This document shows, piece by piece, positions 1 through 6,350 of a DNA stretch of 6,369 bases. Each line of letters starts with the position of its first letter. Position 1 is the stretch's first letter. The stretch lies in assembly GCA_026648125.1 (NCBI GenBank), contig JAPKGD010000112.1, positions 1 through 6,369 of the forward strand, given 5' to 3'. This stretch comes from Bdellovibrionales bacterium (GTDB taxonomy: Bacteria; Bdellovibrionota; Bdellovibrionia; Bdellovibrionales; UBA1609). A program made the translations under genes and the position numbers. The notes beneath the pieces are model-generated. The model was not told the DNA's origin and ran no database searches. It saw only the letters and a program-made list of their open reading frames with translations.

Positions 1-2
1 AT

Positions 3-665
3 AAGGGAGAGATTGATTCGGTGAGCAAGAATCTCAAAGTACAAGGTGATGTTGTGACCCGCTCATCCAATGGATATGTTTTTAAGACGGACTCGGTTTC
101 TTACGAGTCAGAGGTTCGAAAAATCGTCAGCCCTTCAATCGTCAAAATGGAAGGACCTCGCGACCAGGAGGGCGGTCGATTGAGTTTAACGGGAGAAGGA
201 TTGCGAGCAGATATGACCACGTCTCTCATTCACATCGAGAAAGCCGTGCGTGCCGAGCGGGGCCTTTCTCAAGGGCGACATGTGGTCATTCGCAGCGAAG
301 GCGCAGAATTTAGTGGACGAGAGAAGCGCGCTCGATTTTTGGGCAGTGTTGTTATGGATATGGAGCAGATGCGCATTACTGGCCCTGAAGCTGAGTTTGA
401 GTATGGATCGGATACGAACATCGTAAAATCCATTGGCGTCAAAGGTGGAGTTCGCGTGAGTGACTCTGAAAAATGGGCAACGGCCCAGGACTTAAAAGTA
501 TTTCTGGATGACGATAAATATGTGTTTCGTGGGAGTCCTCGAGTTGTTCAAGATACCAACGAGCTTCGCGGAGAAGAAATTGTGTTTCTTGACGGTGGAC
601 GTCGGGTATTAGTTCAGCGCGCTCGCGCGAAAGTGGATGAAAAGACTTTGGAGAAGGTCAATTGA
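3..665 (+). CDS. LPS-transport periplasmic protein, LptC-like plus LptA-like (5' partial)
   Basis: Part of the LPS bridge from inner to outer membrane. Residues are numbered from the GTG at 21. About 5-78 resemble the LptC beta-jellyroll: [18 protein letters not shown], a '[10 protein letters not shown]' strand, then '[10 protein letters not shown]'. About 87-200 resemble the LptA/OstA fold: '[10 protein letters not shown]', '[12 protein letters not shown]', '[19 protein letters not shown]' and '[17 protein letters not shown]', the repeating strand pattern of LptA. The reading frame is open to the left edge with no stop, and a start at GTG 21 would give no signal peptide or membrane anchor, which this periplasmic family needs. 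I therefore treat it as 5'-truncated, although a Shine-Dalgarno-like AAGGGAGAG lies at 3-11. The stop TGA overlaps the lptB start. Adjacency to lptB strongly supports the role. The LptC-LptA fusion is inferred from motif order and could instead be one long LptC- or LptA-type protein. Confidence 0.8.
   Translation, partial: KGEIDSVSKNLKVQGDVVTRSSNGYVFKTDSVSYESEVRKIVSPSIVKMEGPRDQEGGRLSLTGEGLRADMTTSLIHIEKAVRAERGLSQGRHVVIRSEGAEFSGREKRARFLGSVVMDMEQMRITGPEAEFEYGSDTNIVKSIGVKGGVRVSDSEKWATAQDLKVFLDDDKYVFRGSPRVVQDTNELRGEEIVFLDGGRRVLVQRARAKVDEKTLEKVN
650..657 (+). promoter_or_regulatory. Ribosome-binding site of lptB
   Basis: GGAGAAGG lies inside the end of the upstream gene, with the GGAG core 8 bases before TTG at 662. 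It decides the lptB start: TTG 662-664 overlaps the upstream TGA (663-665) and gives the expected N-terminus just before the first beta strand of the ABC domain. Confidence 0.7.
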
Positions 666-1384
666 GCCAGTTGCAGATTGATAAAATTAGCAAGCAATTC
701 AAAGCCCGATCTGTAGTTCGAGAAGTTTCATTTTCTGTCGAATCAGGGCAAGTGGTCGGTTTGCTTGGTCCGAACGGAGCGGGAAAGACCACAAGCTTTT
801 ACATGGTTGTTGGAATGCTTCAGCCGGATTCGGGCTCGATTCAATTGGACGGAGAGCCCATTGCCGACTGGCCGATGTACCGAAGGGCACGTAGAGGTTT
901 AAGCTACTTGCCGCAGGAGTCTTCTATTTTTAGAAAACTGACAGTGCGAGAAAATCTTTGGGTCGGTCTTGAGGCTCAAGGGCTGACGCCGACAGAGCGT
1001 GAAGAGAAGATGCAAATTCTTTTGGATGACTTTCGTATAAATCATTTGCGCGACAGCTATGGCTATTCGTTATCGGGCGGGGAGCGACGTCGAGTTGAGA
1101 TTGCTCGAGCTTTAGCAGGGGCCCCCAAATTTCTTCTCTTGGATGAGCCATTCGCAGGAATTGATCCTATCGCCGTGGGGGACATTCAAGAAATCATCCG
1201 AGAACTTAAAGCCCGAGGAATCGGAGTTCTCATTACCGATCATAATGTGCGTGAAACTCTAGGAATCTGTGACCGGGCTTATATTTTGAAAGACGGTCAC
1301 ATTGAAGTTGAGGGGAGTGCGAATGAAATCGCATCCTCCCCCGTTGCGAGAAAATTTTATTTGGGTGAAAACTTTAAGCTTTAA
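662..1384 (+). CDS. lptB: LPS export ABC transporter ATP-binding protein LptB
   Basis: Cytoplasmic ATPase of the LptB2FGC machine that extracts lipopolysaccharide from the inner membrane and pushes it along the LptA bridge. All ABC motifs are intact: Walker [10 protein letters not shown] (36-44), Q-loop 'LPQESSIF' with Gln85, signature LSGGE (137-141), Walker B 'FLLLDEP' with Glu162, D-loop 'GIDP' and switch His194 in 'ITDHN'. The 'ESSIFRKL' segment after the Q-loop is typical of LptB and includes the Phe90 region that contacts the LptF/LptG coupling helices in characterised homologues. At 240 residues it is full length for the family. Translation starts on TTG, overlapping the stop of the LptA-like gene by four bases, so the two are probably translationally coupled. 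The gap to rpoN is 12 bases. LptF and LptG are not in the window, as is usual because they are often encoded elsewhere. Confidence 0.97.
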   Translation: MSQLQIDKISKQFKARSVVREVSFSVESGQVVGLLGPNGAGKTTSFYMVVGMLQPDSGSIQLDGEPIADWPMYRRARRGLSYLPQESSIFRKLTVRENLWVGLEAQGLTPTEREEKMQILLDDFRINHLRDSYGYSLSGGERRRVEIARALAGAPKFLLLDEPFAGIDPIAVGDIQEIIRELKARGIGVLITDHNVRETLGICDRAYILKDGHIEVEGSANEIASSPVARKFYLGENFKL

Positions 1385-1388
1385 GGAG
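1383..1388 (+). promoter_or_regulatory. Ribosome-binding site of rpoN
   Basis: AAGGAG overlaps the last bases of the lptB stop codon and lies 8 bases before ATG 1397. This spacing favours ATG 1397 over the second in-frame ATG at 1403, although both would give nearly the same protein. Confidence 0.75.
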
Positions 1389-1396
1389 TCTACGGG

Positions 1397-2839
1397 ATGG
1401 CAATGCAATTAAAGACGAGTATGAAGTTGTCGCAACAGTTGAGGATGACTCCGCAACTGCAGCAGGCAATTAAACTCTTGCAGTTGTCTCGGCTGGAGCT
1501 GGAAACAGCGGTGAGAAAGGAATTGGATGAGAATCCTGTTCTTGAGGAGATCCAGGAGACGGTTGAAGACGACGATGGCGCTAAGAAAGCGACAGTAGAA
1601 GAGACCAACGCCGCTCAAGGCGAGGTCGAAGCTGGCGCAGCAGACCCTCGTCAACAGGAAGAATTTGAGTGGGAAAGCTACATTGAGTCGACGACCAAGC
1701 CTCTTCAGGCGCCATCTGGTGGTGGCAATGAAGAGATCATGAACTATGAGAACGTGATCACTGCCACTCAAACTCTGCACGAATATCTCATGTGGCAACT
1801 CCAGCTGGGAGGATTCAGCGAAGAGGAAGAGAACCTTCTTTCAGTGCTCATTAGTTATGTTGATGACGAAGGTTACATCAAGGTCCCTCTCGAGCAGATC
1901 GCGCAGGATGAAAAAGTTGATGCAAAAGAATTAGAAGAAATGTTGCCGTTTGTTCATGAGTTCGATCCTCCGGGAGTCGGAGCAAGAGACCTCAAGGAGT
2001 GTCTTTTGATCCAGGCTAAGCACCTCGAAGAAGATACTCACGACATCATTATGCTCATAAACAACCACCTTAAAGACCTCGAAAAAAAGAATTATTCGGC
2101 AATTGCCAAGGCCATGAATGTCTCGGTTGAAGATGTGGTTGAAATGACCAAGATCATCTATTCGATGGAGCCCAAGCCGGGCCGAGCATATATGCCTCAA
2201 GACACTCAGTTTGTGACACCGGACGTGTACGTTTATAAAGTGGGTGAGGAATATGTAGTGTCTTTGAACGAAGATGGATTGCCGAGACTTCGCATCTCGA
2301 ATCTCTATAAAAACATATTAAAGGGCGACAAGGCTTCCACAGAAAAAACTCAGGAGTACATACAGGAAAAGCTTCGTTCTGCAGTTTGGCTCATTAAATC
2401 GATTCATCAGCGACAGCGAACTATCTACAAAGTGACGGAGAGTATAGTTAAGCATCAAAGGGACTTTTTTGAAAAGGGTCCAGCATTTATTAAACCTATG
2501 ATTCTGAGAGATATCGCCAACGATATTGGAATGCACGAGTCTACGGTGAGTCGAGTCACCACAAATAAGTTCGTTCATACTCCTCGTGGTATCTTTGAGC
2601 TCAAATACTTTTTTAATTCGGGAATTAGTACGACAGATGGCGATTCTTTAGCGAGTGAGTCAGTAAAGTTGAAGATCAAGAATCTGGTGAGCAAGGAAGA
2701 TCCTCGCAACCCCCTTTCCGATCAGAGCATTGTTGAAATGCTCAAAGAAGACGGAATTCAAATTGCGCGGCGAACCGTTGCCAAGTATCGAGACATGCTC
2801 AAAATTCTACCTTCCTCGAAAAGAAAGAAGATGTTTTAG
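1397..2839 (+). CDS. rpoN: RNA polymerase sigma-54 factor RpoN
   Basis: Alternative sigma factor that directs RNA polymerase to -24/-12 promoters, where opening needs an AAA+ enhancer-binding protein. Region I, the activator-responsive Gln/Leu-rich segment, spans about 3-50 (LKTSMKLSQQLRMTPQLQQ, then 'IKLLQLS' and 'ELDENPVLEE'). Region II, about 51-95, is acidic and of low complexity, as in the family. The core-binding domain follows from about 115. The helix-turn-helix lies near 370-390 ('RDIANDIGMHESTVSRVTT') and is followed by 'FVHTPRGIFELKYFFNSG'. The RpoN box ARRTVAKYR, which reads the -24 element, is intact at 457-465. At 480 residues with every region present it looks functional. It sits between lptB and hpf as in many proteobacteria. 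I saw no convincing -24/-12 promoter in this window, so its targets lie elsewhere. Confidence 0.98.
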   Translation: MAMQLKTSMKLSQQLRMTPQLQQAIKLLQLSRLELETAVRKELDENPVLEEIQETVEDDDGAKKATVEETNAAQGEVEAGAADPRQQEEFEWESYIESTTKPLQAPSGGGNEEIMNYENVITATQTLHEYLMWQLQLGGFSEEEENLLSVLISYVDDEGYIKVPLEQIAQDEKVDAKELEEMLPFVHEFDPPGVGARDLKECLLIQAKHLEEDTHDIIMLINNHLKDLEKKNYSAIAKAMNVSVEDVVEMTKIIYSMEPKPGRAYMPQDTQFVTPDVYVYKVGEEYVVSLNEDGLPRLRISNLYKNILKGDKASTEKTQEYIQEKLRSAVWLIKSIHQRQRTIYKVTESIVKHQRDFFEKGPAFIKPMILRDIANDIGMHESTVSRVTTNKFVHTPRGIFELKYFFNSGISTTDGDSLASESVKLKIKNLVSKEDPRNPLSDQSIVEMLKEDGIQIARRTVAKYRDMLKILPSSKRKKMF

Positions 2840-3327
2840 TGGACGCAAGTATTGAAAGAGAGCATCTTGAGTCGCCCATCGGTTGGATTGAGATTTTAGT
2901 CGTAAATGGCTCGTTGAGTTCACTCGCGTGTACCTCGCAACGGGGGGCTGCCTCAACCTCACCAGGACCGGTCTCTCAACGGGTTCGTCAACAACTCGAA
3001 GAGTATTTTGCCGGAGTTCGAAAGAATTTTGATATTCCATTATCTCGCCCGCTCGGGACTCCTTTTCAGAATGAGATTTGGGCTGAAATGAGCCGGATAC
3101 CTTTTTCTGAGACCGTTTCATACGGGGAATTAGCTCGACGCGTGGGCCGTCCCAGGGCTGCTCGGGCTGTTGGGCAAGCCTGTAACAAGAACCCTTGGCC
3201 TATAGTGATTCCATGTCATCGTGTCGTAGCTCATCAGGGAGAAGGTGGATATGCCTTGGGCCTAAGTGCAAAGAGAAAATTACTTCATCTCGAACGCCGA
3301 GTCGTTTTGAAACTAGGATCGTCCTAA
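2839..3327 (+). CDS. ogt: Methylated-DNA--protein-cysteine S-methyltransferase (O6-alkylguanine repair)
   Basis: Suicide DNA-repair protein that transfers an alkyl group from O6 of guanine (or O4 of thymine) to its own cysteine. The N-terminal alpha/beta domain covers about 1-70. The DNA-binding domain runs from 'GTPFQNEIW' (73-81) through 'VSYGELARRVG' (93-103), the recognition helix 'RAARAVGQA' (106-114) with the likely arginine finger Arg109, and the active site 'PCHRVV' (125-130) with acceptor Cys126. The last helix 'SAKRKLLHLE' is typical. At 162 residues it is a full-length stand-alone enzyme without an Ada regulatory domain, so Ogt versus Ada-C type naming is a choice. GTG 2839 shares one base with the rpoN stop TAG, and GAAAGAAG just upstream is a modest ribosome-binding site. 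The overlap means it is co-transcribed and probably translationally coupled to rpoN, an uncommon location for this repair gene. Confidence 0.94.
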   Translation: MDASIEREHLESPIGWIEILVVNGSLSSLACTSQRGAASTSPGPVSQRVRQQLEEYFAGVRKNFDIPLSRPLGTPFQNEIWAEMSRIPFSETVSYGELARRVGRPRAARAVGQACNKNPWPIVIPCHRVVAHQGEGGYALGLSAKRKLLHLERRVVLKLGSS

Positions 3328-3385
3328 TCCGGGAAACATAAGATCACCCTCCAAATCCGCGCCTACAGAGCCGATAAGGTAGATG

Positions 3386-3400
3386 TAAGGAGGCCCCTTA
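3386..3400 (+). promoter_or_regulatory. Consensus Shine-Dalgarno of hpf inside a small hairpin
   Basis: TAAGGAGG (3386-3393) is a full anti-Shine-Dalgarno match, 6 bases before ATG 3400. It is the strongest ribosome-binding site in the window. TAAGG (3386-3390) is also the exact reverse complement of CCTTA (3396-3400), with a 5-base loop. The stem would bury part of the Shine-Dalgarno and the A of the start codon. The site is certain; its regulatory use is inference, since a 5-bp stem is weak. Confidence 0.7.
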
Positions 3401-3777
3401 TGAAAACCCACTTCAATTTTCGTCAAGTTGAGCGATCAGAAGAAATGATTGAATACGTGATTCACCGCCTCGAGAAACTGCGCAAGTTTGAATGGCAACC
3501 CATGTCGGCACATATCACCTTTTGCGCGGAGCGCCATGCGTGCCGAACTGAAATTCGAGTTTCGGGCCGGGGAATGACCATGAAAGCTGTTGTTGAGGCA
3601 GATAGCTACGCAGATGGTGTGGATCAGGCTGTTGCAAAACTCCAGAGGCAGCTTGAGAAGAAGAAGAATCGAGTTCAAGATCACCTGGTTCCCTCGAATA
3701 CGCGGTCGGCTAAACTTGAGCGTGCATCCGCGCTTGAAGACCCTGAAACTCCCTTAAGGCGGCGTCGCTCCGCTTAA
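3400..3777 (+). CDS. hpf: Ribosome hibernation promoting factor (HPF/RaiA, sigma-54 modulation family)
   Basis: Small protein that binds the 30S decoding region and inactivates or dimerises ribosomes in stationary phase. The S30AE fold spans about 1-95: 'NFRQVERSEEMIEYVIHRLEKLRKF' corresponds to the first strand and long helix, followed by 'MSAHITFC' and 'TEIRVSGRGMTMKAVVEADS' strands, then 'YADGVDQAVAKLQRQLEKKK', the helix ending in a basic patch expected to touch 16S rRNA. After residue 95 there is a 30-residue tail, poorly conserved in type, ending in four arginines. At 125 residues it is longer than short HPF (about 95) but lacks the extra dimerisation domain of long HPF (about 180). The position downstream of rpoN is the classic one that gave the family its old 'sigma-54 modulation' name. 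ptsN and rapZ, which often follow, are absent here. Confidence 0.93.
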   Translation: MKTHFNFRQVERSEEMIEYVIHRLEKLRKFEWQPMSAHITFCAERHACRTEIRVSGRGMTMKAVVEADSYADGVDQAVAKLQRQLEKKKNRVQDHLVPSNTRSAKLERASALEDPETPLRRRRSA

Positions 3778-3778
3778 G
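3753..3778 (+). terminator. Stem-loop spanning the hpf stop codon (possible weak terminator)
   Basis: CTTAA (3753-3757) pairs with TTAAG (3774-3778), and GCGG (3759-3762) with CCGC (3770-3773). This gives 9 bp with one bulged G and a 7-base loop. The stem contains the hpf stop TAA. No T-run follows (the next bases are AGAAATATT), so it is not a standard intrinsic terminator. It may mark a processed 3' end or partial read-through into metK. Confidence 0.35.
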
Positions 3779-3797
3779 AGAAATATTGACCCCCGTG

Positions 3798-3851
3798 CTG
3801 CCCCTTGTTAACACCACTATCCTTAATTGGTTTCAGTGCAAAAAGGGGCAG
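3798..3851 (+). promoter_or_regulatory. Inverted repeat that would hide the metK ribosome-binding site
   Basis: CTGCCCCTT (3798-3806) is the exact reverse complement of AAGGGGCAG (3843-3851), with a 36-base span between. The right arm contains AGGGG (3844-3848), the metK Shine-Dalgarno, 8 bases before ATG 3857. A further TGAC/GTCA pairing (3787-3790 with 3851-3854) could extend it past a bulge, and CACT (3815-3818) can pair with AGTG (3835-3838) inside the loop. If transcribed as a leader, the RNA could switch translation of metK. I do not recognise a known SAM riboswitch class here, so the function is inference. Confidence 0.45.
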
Positions 3852-3856
3852 TCATT

Positions 3857-5011
3857 ATGCGCAATTATCTCTTCACGAGTGAGTCGGTTTCAGAAGGCCA
3901 TCCAGATAAGTTGGCAGATCAAATCAGTGATGCCGTTTTAGACGCATTCTTGGCGGGTGACCCTCGTTCTCGAGTGGCTTGCGAAACAATGGTCTCCACC
4001 GGCTTTGCTGTGGTTGCTGGAGAGGTTACATCTAAGTCGACGGTTGATATTCAGTCAGTTGCACGAGGTGTGATTAAAGACGTTGGCTATGACAGCACAG
4101 ATAAAGGATTTGATTATCAAACTTGTGCGGTATTCACCTCGCTCGACAAACAGAGCCCTGACATTGCGATGGGCGTTGACGCCAAAGAACAAGGTGCGGG
4201 CGACCAGGGTCTCATGTTTGGTTATGCATCAAATGAAACCGCAGAGTATATGCCGTTAAGCATAGAACTCTCTCACAAATTGGTTCGAGAATTGGCGGCT
4301 TTGAGAAAAAGCGGACGAGTTAATTTTCTTCGCCCGGACTCAAAAAGCCAAGTGACTGTCGAATACAAAGACGGTCGCGTCTCTCGTGTTGATAGTGTGG
4401 TGCTGTCCACTCAACACTCCCCTGACGTGAGTCAAGATCAGATCCGTTCTTTCATCATGGAAGAACTCATTGCTAAGGTCATTCCGCAAAACCTGGTGGA
4501 TAATGCCACTAAGTTTCACGTTAATCCGACTGGACGGTTTGTTATTGGTGGCCCAATGGGTGACTGCGGACTCACTGGACGCAAGATTATTGTGGATACA
4601 TATGGTGGGCACGGTGCTCATGGTGGAGGAGCATTTTCAGGTAAGGATCCTTCAAAGGTTGATCGCTCCGCGGCGTATGCGGCGAGACACGTTGCTAAAA
4701 ATATTGTGGCCGCAGGCCTTGCAGAAAAGTGCTTGGTTCAGGTGGCTTACGCCATTGGTGTGGCCGAGCCTGTGAGTGTTATGGTTAATGACTATGGCAC
4801 TTCATCCGTTGGTGCGGAGAATCTCTCGAAGGCGGTACGCCAGGTTTGGAATTTAAAGCCAGCAGCTATCGTTGAGCAGCTTGATTTGCTCAAACCAAGG
4901 TATCGTAAGACCTCAACTTATGGGCACTTTGGTCGCTCGGAGCCTGAATTTACATGGGAGCGATTGGATAAAGTTGAGGCGCTTAAGGATGTGGTGAAGT
5001 CGCTGCGTTAA
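3857..5011 (+). CDS. metK: S-adenosylmethionine synthetase (methionine adenosyltransferase)
   Basis: Makes S-adenosylmethionine from methionine and ATP, releasing phosphate and pyrophosphate; a cytoplasmic tetramer that supplies methyl groups. Visible motifs are '[12 protein letters not shown]' (7-18, catalytic His15), the substrate loop '[15 protein letters not shown]' from about 113, '[19 protein letters not shown]' (about 223-241), and the glycine-rich phosphate loop '[19 protein letters not shown]' near 257-274. 'GHFGR' and 'FTWERLDK' at the C-terminus are also typical. From ATG 3857 it has 384 residues, the usual family length. An in-frame TTG at 3827 would add ten residues unlike the family and has no good ribosome-binding site, so I reject it; AGGGG lies at a proper distance before ATG 3857. 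The gap after hpf is 79 bases and holds the inverted repeat described at 3798-3851. No unusual residues seen. Confidence 0.98.
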   Translation: MRNYLFTSESVSEGHPDKLADQISDAVLDAFLAGDPRSRVACETMVSTGFAVVAGEVTSKSTVDIQSVARGVIKDVGYDSTDKGFDYQTCAVFTSLDKQSPDIAMGVDAKEQGAGDQGLMFGYASNETAEYMPLSIELSHKLVRELAALRKSGRVNFLRPDSKSQVTVEYKDGRVSRVDSVVLSTQHSPDVSQDQIRSFIMEELIAKVIPQNLVDNATKFHVNPTGRFVIGGPMGDCGLTGRKIIVDTYGGHGAHGGGAFSGKDPSKVDRSAAYAARHVAKNIVAAGLAEKCLVQVAYAIGVAEPVSVMVNDYGTSSVGAENLSKAVRQVWNLKPAAIVEQLDLLKPRYRKTSTYGHFGRSEPEFTWERLDKVEALKDVVKSLR

Positions 5012-5013
5012 GC

Positions 5014-5057
5014 CCCACTCATTGCCATGATAGTATTGCAACATATGGCAAGGTGGG
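5014..5057 (+). promoter_or_regulatory. Inverted repeat between metK and the ribbon-helix-helix gene
   Basis: CCCAC (5014-5018) pairs with GTGGG (5053-5057), and TTGCCAT (5022-5028) with ATGGCAA (5045-5051). Together they make 12 bp with a small internal loop (TCA against G) and a 16-base apical loop. No T-run follows, so a simple terminator is unlikely. It begins three bases after the metK stop and ends 13 bases before the next start. It could be an RNA 3' stem, an attenuator or a DNA operator, perhaps for the ribbon-helix-helix protein encoded next; the last idea is inference only. Confidence 0.45.
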
Positions 5058-5070
5058 ATAGGTAGCTAGA

Positions 5071-5316
5071 ATGGCAAAGAAAATTGCAACGACGGTTTAC
5101 ATCACGGAGGAACAGCAAAACCTTTTGCGTGAACTGAATCTTCGGTCGAGGGTCCCCGTCGCCGAGTTTATTCGTCAGGGTATAGATATGGTTTTAGAGC
5201 GGTATCGTGAGCTCCTGCCAGGCCAGATGCCGCTTCCATTGGGCCAATCTTCCGAACGAGAAGTGGTGAAAGAAGATACCAAGATTTTTGAGCCCCTCAT
5301 CGACACGGGTCGGTAG
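5071..5316 (+). CDS. Small ribbon-helix-helix (CopG/Arc-type) protein
   Basis: Probable dimeric DNA-binding protein of unknown target. The first 45 residues have the ribbon-helix-helix pattern: a basic strand 'KKIATTVYIT' (3-12), helix 1 'EEQQNLLRELNLRS' (13-26), a turn 'RVPV', and helix 2 'AEFIRQGIDMVLERY' (31-45). Residues 46-81 are a proline-containing, charged tail with no motif I know. There is no toxin gene beside it (metK upstream, lepA 17 bases downstream), so an antitoxin role is not supported. A chromosomal transcription regulator or housekeeping accessory protein is more likely. The ribosome-binding site is weak (AGG at 5060-5062 region, about 8 bases before ATG). An inverted repeat just upstream could be its own operator. 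I cannot name the gene. Confidence 0.75.
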   Translation: MAKKIATTVYITEEQQNLLRELNLRSRVPVAEFIRQGIDMVLERYRELLPGQMPLPLGQSSEREVVKEDTKIFEPLIDTGR

Positions 5317-5333
5317 TAAGGTCAGCGGAGTAG

Positions 5334-6350
5334 ATGCAACCGGAATTGATTCGTAATTTTTCAATTATTGCCCACATCGACCATGGAAAATCGACTTTGG
5401 CTGATTGTCTCTTGAAGTACACAGGAGCCATTACTGATCGTGAGGCAAAGCAGCAATTTCTCGACAACATGGATCTTGAGCGAGAGCGGGGAATTACTAT
5501 TAAAGCTCAAACTGTCCGCCTAAGTTATAAGGCTGACGACGGTAAGACCTATCAAATAAATCTCATTGATACGCCCGGGCACGTAGACTTCTCCTATGAG
5601 GTTTCTCGCAGTCTTGCGGCCTGTGAGGGGGCGGTGTTGGTGGTGGATGCTTCCCAGGGAGTGGAGGCGCAAACCCTCGCGAATGTTTATCTCGCCCTCG
5701 AAAATAATTTGGAGATCATTCCGGTTCTAAATAAAATCGACCTTCCTTCTGCAGACCCGTACAGTGTGAGGCGCCAAATTCAAGAAGTTGTTGGTTTGGA
5801 TGCGACGGATGCCGTTTTGGCTTCGGCCAAAGAGATGAAAGGAATTCGAGAGATCCTAGAAAAGGTCGTTCAAAAAATTCCCCCGCCGAACGCGGACCGG
5901 TCGCTTCCTCTACGGGCCTTAATTTTTGACTCCTGGTTTGATTCCTACCAAGGAGTTGTTGTTCTTTGTCGAGTCGTTGACGGGTTCGTCAAAAAGGGTG
6001 ACCGAATCAAATTCATGGCAACGGACAAGGAGTACGAAGTTTTAAAGCTTGGCGTTTTTTCGCCATTTGCGTCGAATTTAGAAGTGCTTGAGGCCGGTGA
6101 AGTTGGCTTTGTCATTTGCGGCATCAAAGATATCAAAGACGTTCGCGTAGGAGACACGGTCACCGCGGCTAAAAAATCTGCAACTCAGCCACTTCCAGGC
6201 TTTCAAAAAATTAAACCCATGGTCTTTAGTGGAATTTTTCCTGTGGATGCCACAGATTTTGAGGCACTCAAAGGATTCCAGTTTCCTCCCGAATATTCTA
6301 ATTGGGCGAAAGCAAACTTTGAGGCCTCACCCATGGCGAAAATATGGTGA
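5334..6350 (+). CDS. lepA: Elongation factor 4 (LepA), truncated at a sequence junction
   Basis: Translational GTPase that binds the ribosome and acts in back-translocation or initiation quality under stress. The G domain is intact: G1 'AHIDHGKST' (13-21), G2 'RGITIKAQT' (52-60) as found in LepA rather than EF-G, G3 'DTPGHVDF' (79-86), G4 NKID (133-136), and G5 SAK (164-166). Domain II follows from about 190 ('[17 protein letters not shown]') and reaches '[20 protein letters not shown]' (ending at residue 313). The family then continues with about 285 residues of domains III, V and the LepA C-terminal domain, all missing. Residues 314-338 (GFQFPPEYS...) have no LepA similarity and come from a different sequence read antisense, ending at a chance TGA. 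The start ATG 5334 gives the usual N-terminus; GGAG lies only 3 bases before it, TAAGG 12 bases before. Confidence is for the identity; as it stands the gene would be non-functional. Confidence 0.95.
   Translation: MQPELIRNFSIIAHIDHGKSTLADCLLKYTGAITDREAKQQFLDNMDLERERGITIKAQTVRLSYKADDGKTYQINLIDTPGHVDFSYEVSRSLAACEGAVLVVDASQGVEAQTLANVYLALENNLEIIPVLNKIDLPSADPYSVRRQIQEVVGLDATDAVLASAKEMKGIREILEKVVQKIPPPNADRSLPLRALIFDSWFDSYQGVVVLCRVVDGFVKKGDRIKFMATDKEYEVLKLGVFSPFASNLEVLEAGEVGFVICGIKDIKDVRVGDTVTAAKKSATQPLPGFQKIKPMVFSGIFPVDATDFEALKGFQFPPEYSNWAKANFEASPMAKIW
6270..6275. other. Junction between lepA and an inverted unrelated sequence
   Basis: LepA family similarity on the + strand holds through the Lys codon 6270-6272. 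From 6273 rightwards only the minus strand reads as a plausible protein. The two halves meet head-to-head with at most a few shared bases and no transposon end or long repeat visible. It may be an inversion breakpoint or a chimeric join. Confidence 0.7.

Noticed and set aside
1409..1798. A 129-residue minus-strand frame opposite the start of rpoN.
   Set aside because: Leucine- and arginine-rich antisense of the glutamine-rich region I; no family features and no ribosome-binding site of note.
3314..3326. Hairpin TAGGA/TCCTA at the end of the alkyltransferase gene.
   Set aside because: Only 5 bp with a 3-base loop and no T-run; too weak to call a terminator.
3786..3823. A sigma-70 promoter for metK with TTGACC as -35.
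   Set aside because: The -35 is good, but no acceptable -10 lies 16-18 bases downstream (best is TTAACA); CACTAT is 23 bases away.
3827..3856. A longer metK starting at TTG 3827.
   Set aside because: The ten extra residues do not belong to the family, and a correctly spaced AGGGG precedes ATG 3857, which gives the usual 384 residues.
4470..4775. A 101-residue + strand frame inside metK.
   Set aside because: It is an out-of-frame shadow of a highly conserved gene and resembles no protein I know.
4794..4812. TGGCAC in metK as part of a sigma-54 promoter.
   Set aside because: No TTGC element at the needed spacing, and it is inside coding sequence.
6273..6350. Residues 314-338 of the lepA frame as a new C-terminal domain.
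   Set aside because: The minus strand of the same bases has clear coding character (signal-peptide end plus a DUF4159-like motif), so the + reading is antisense noise.
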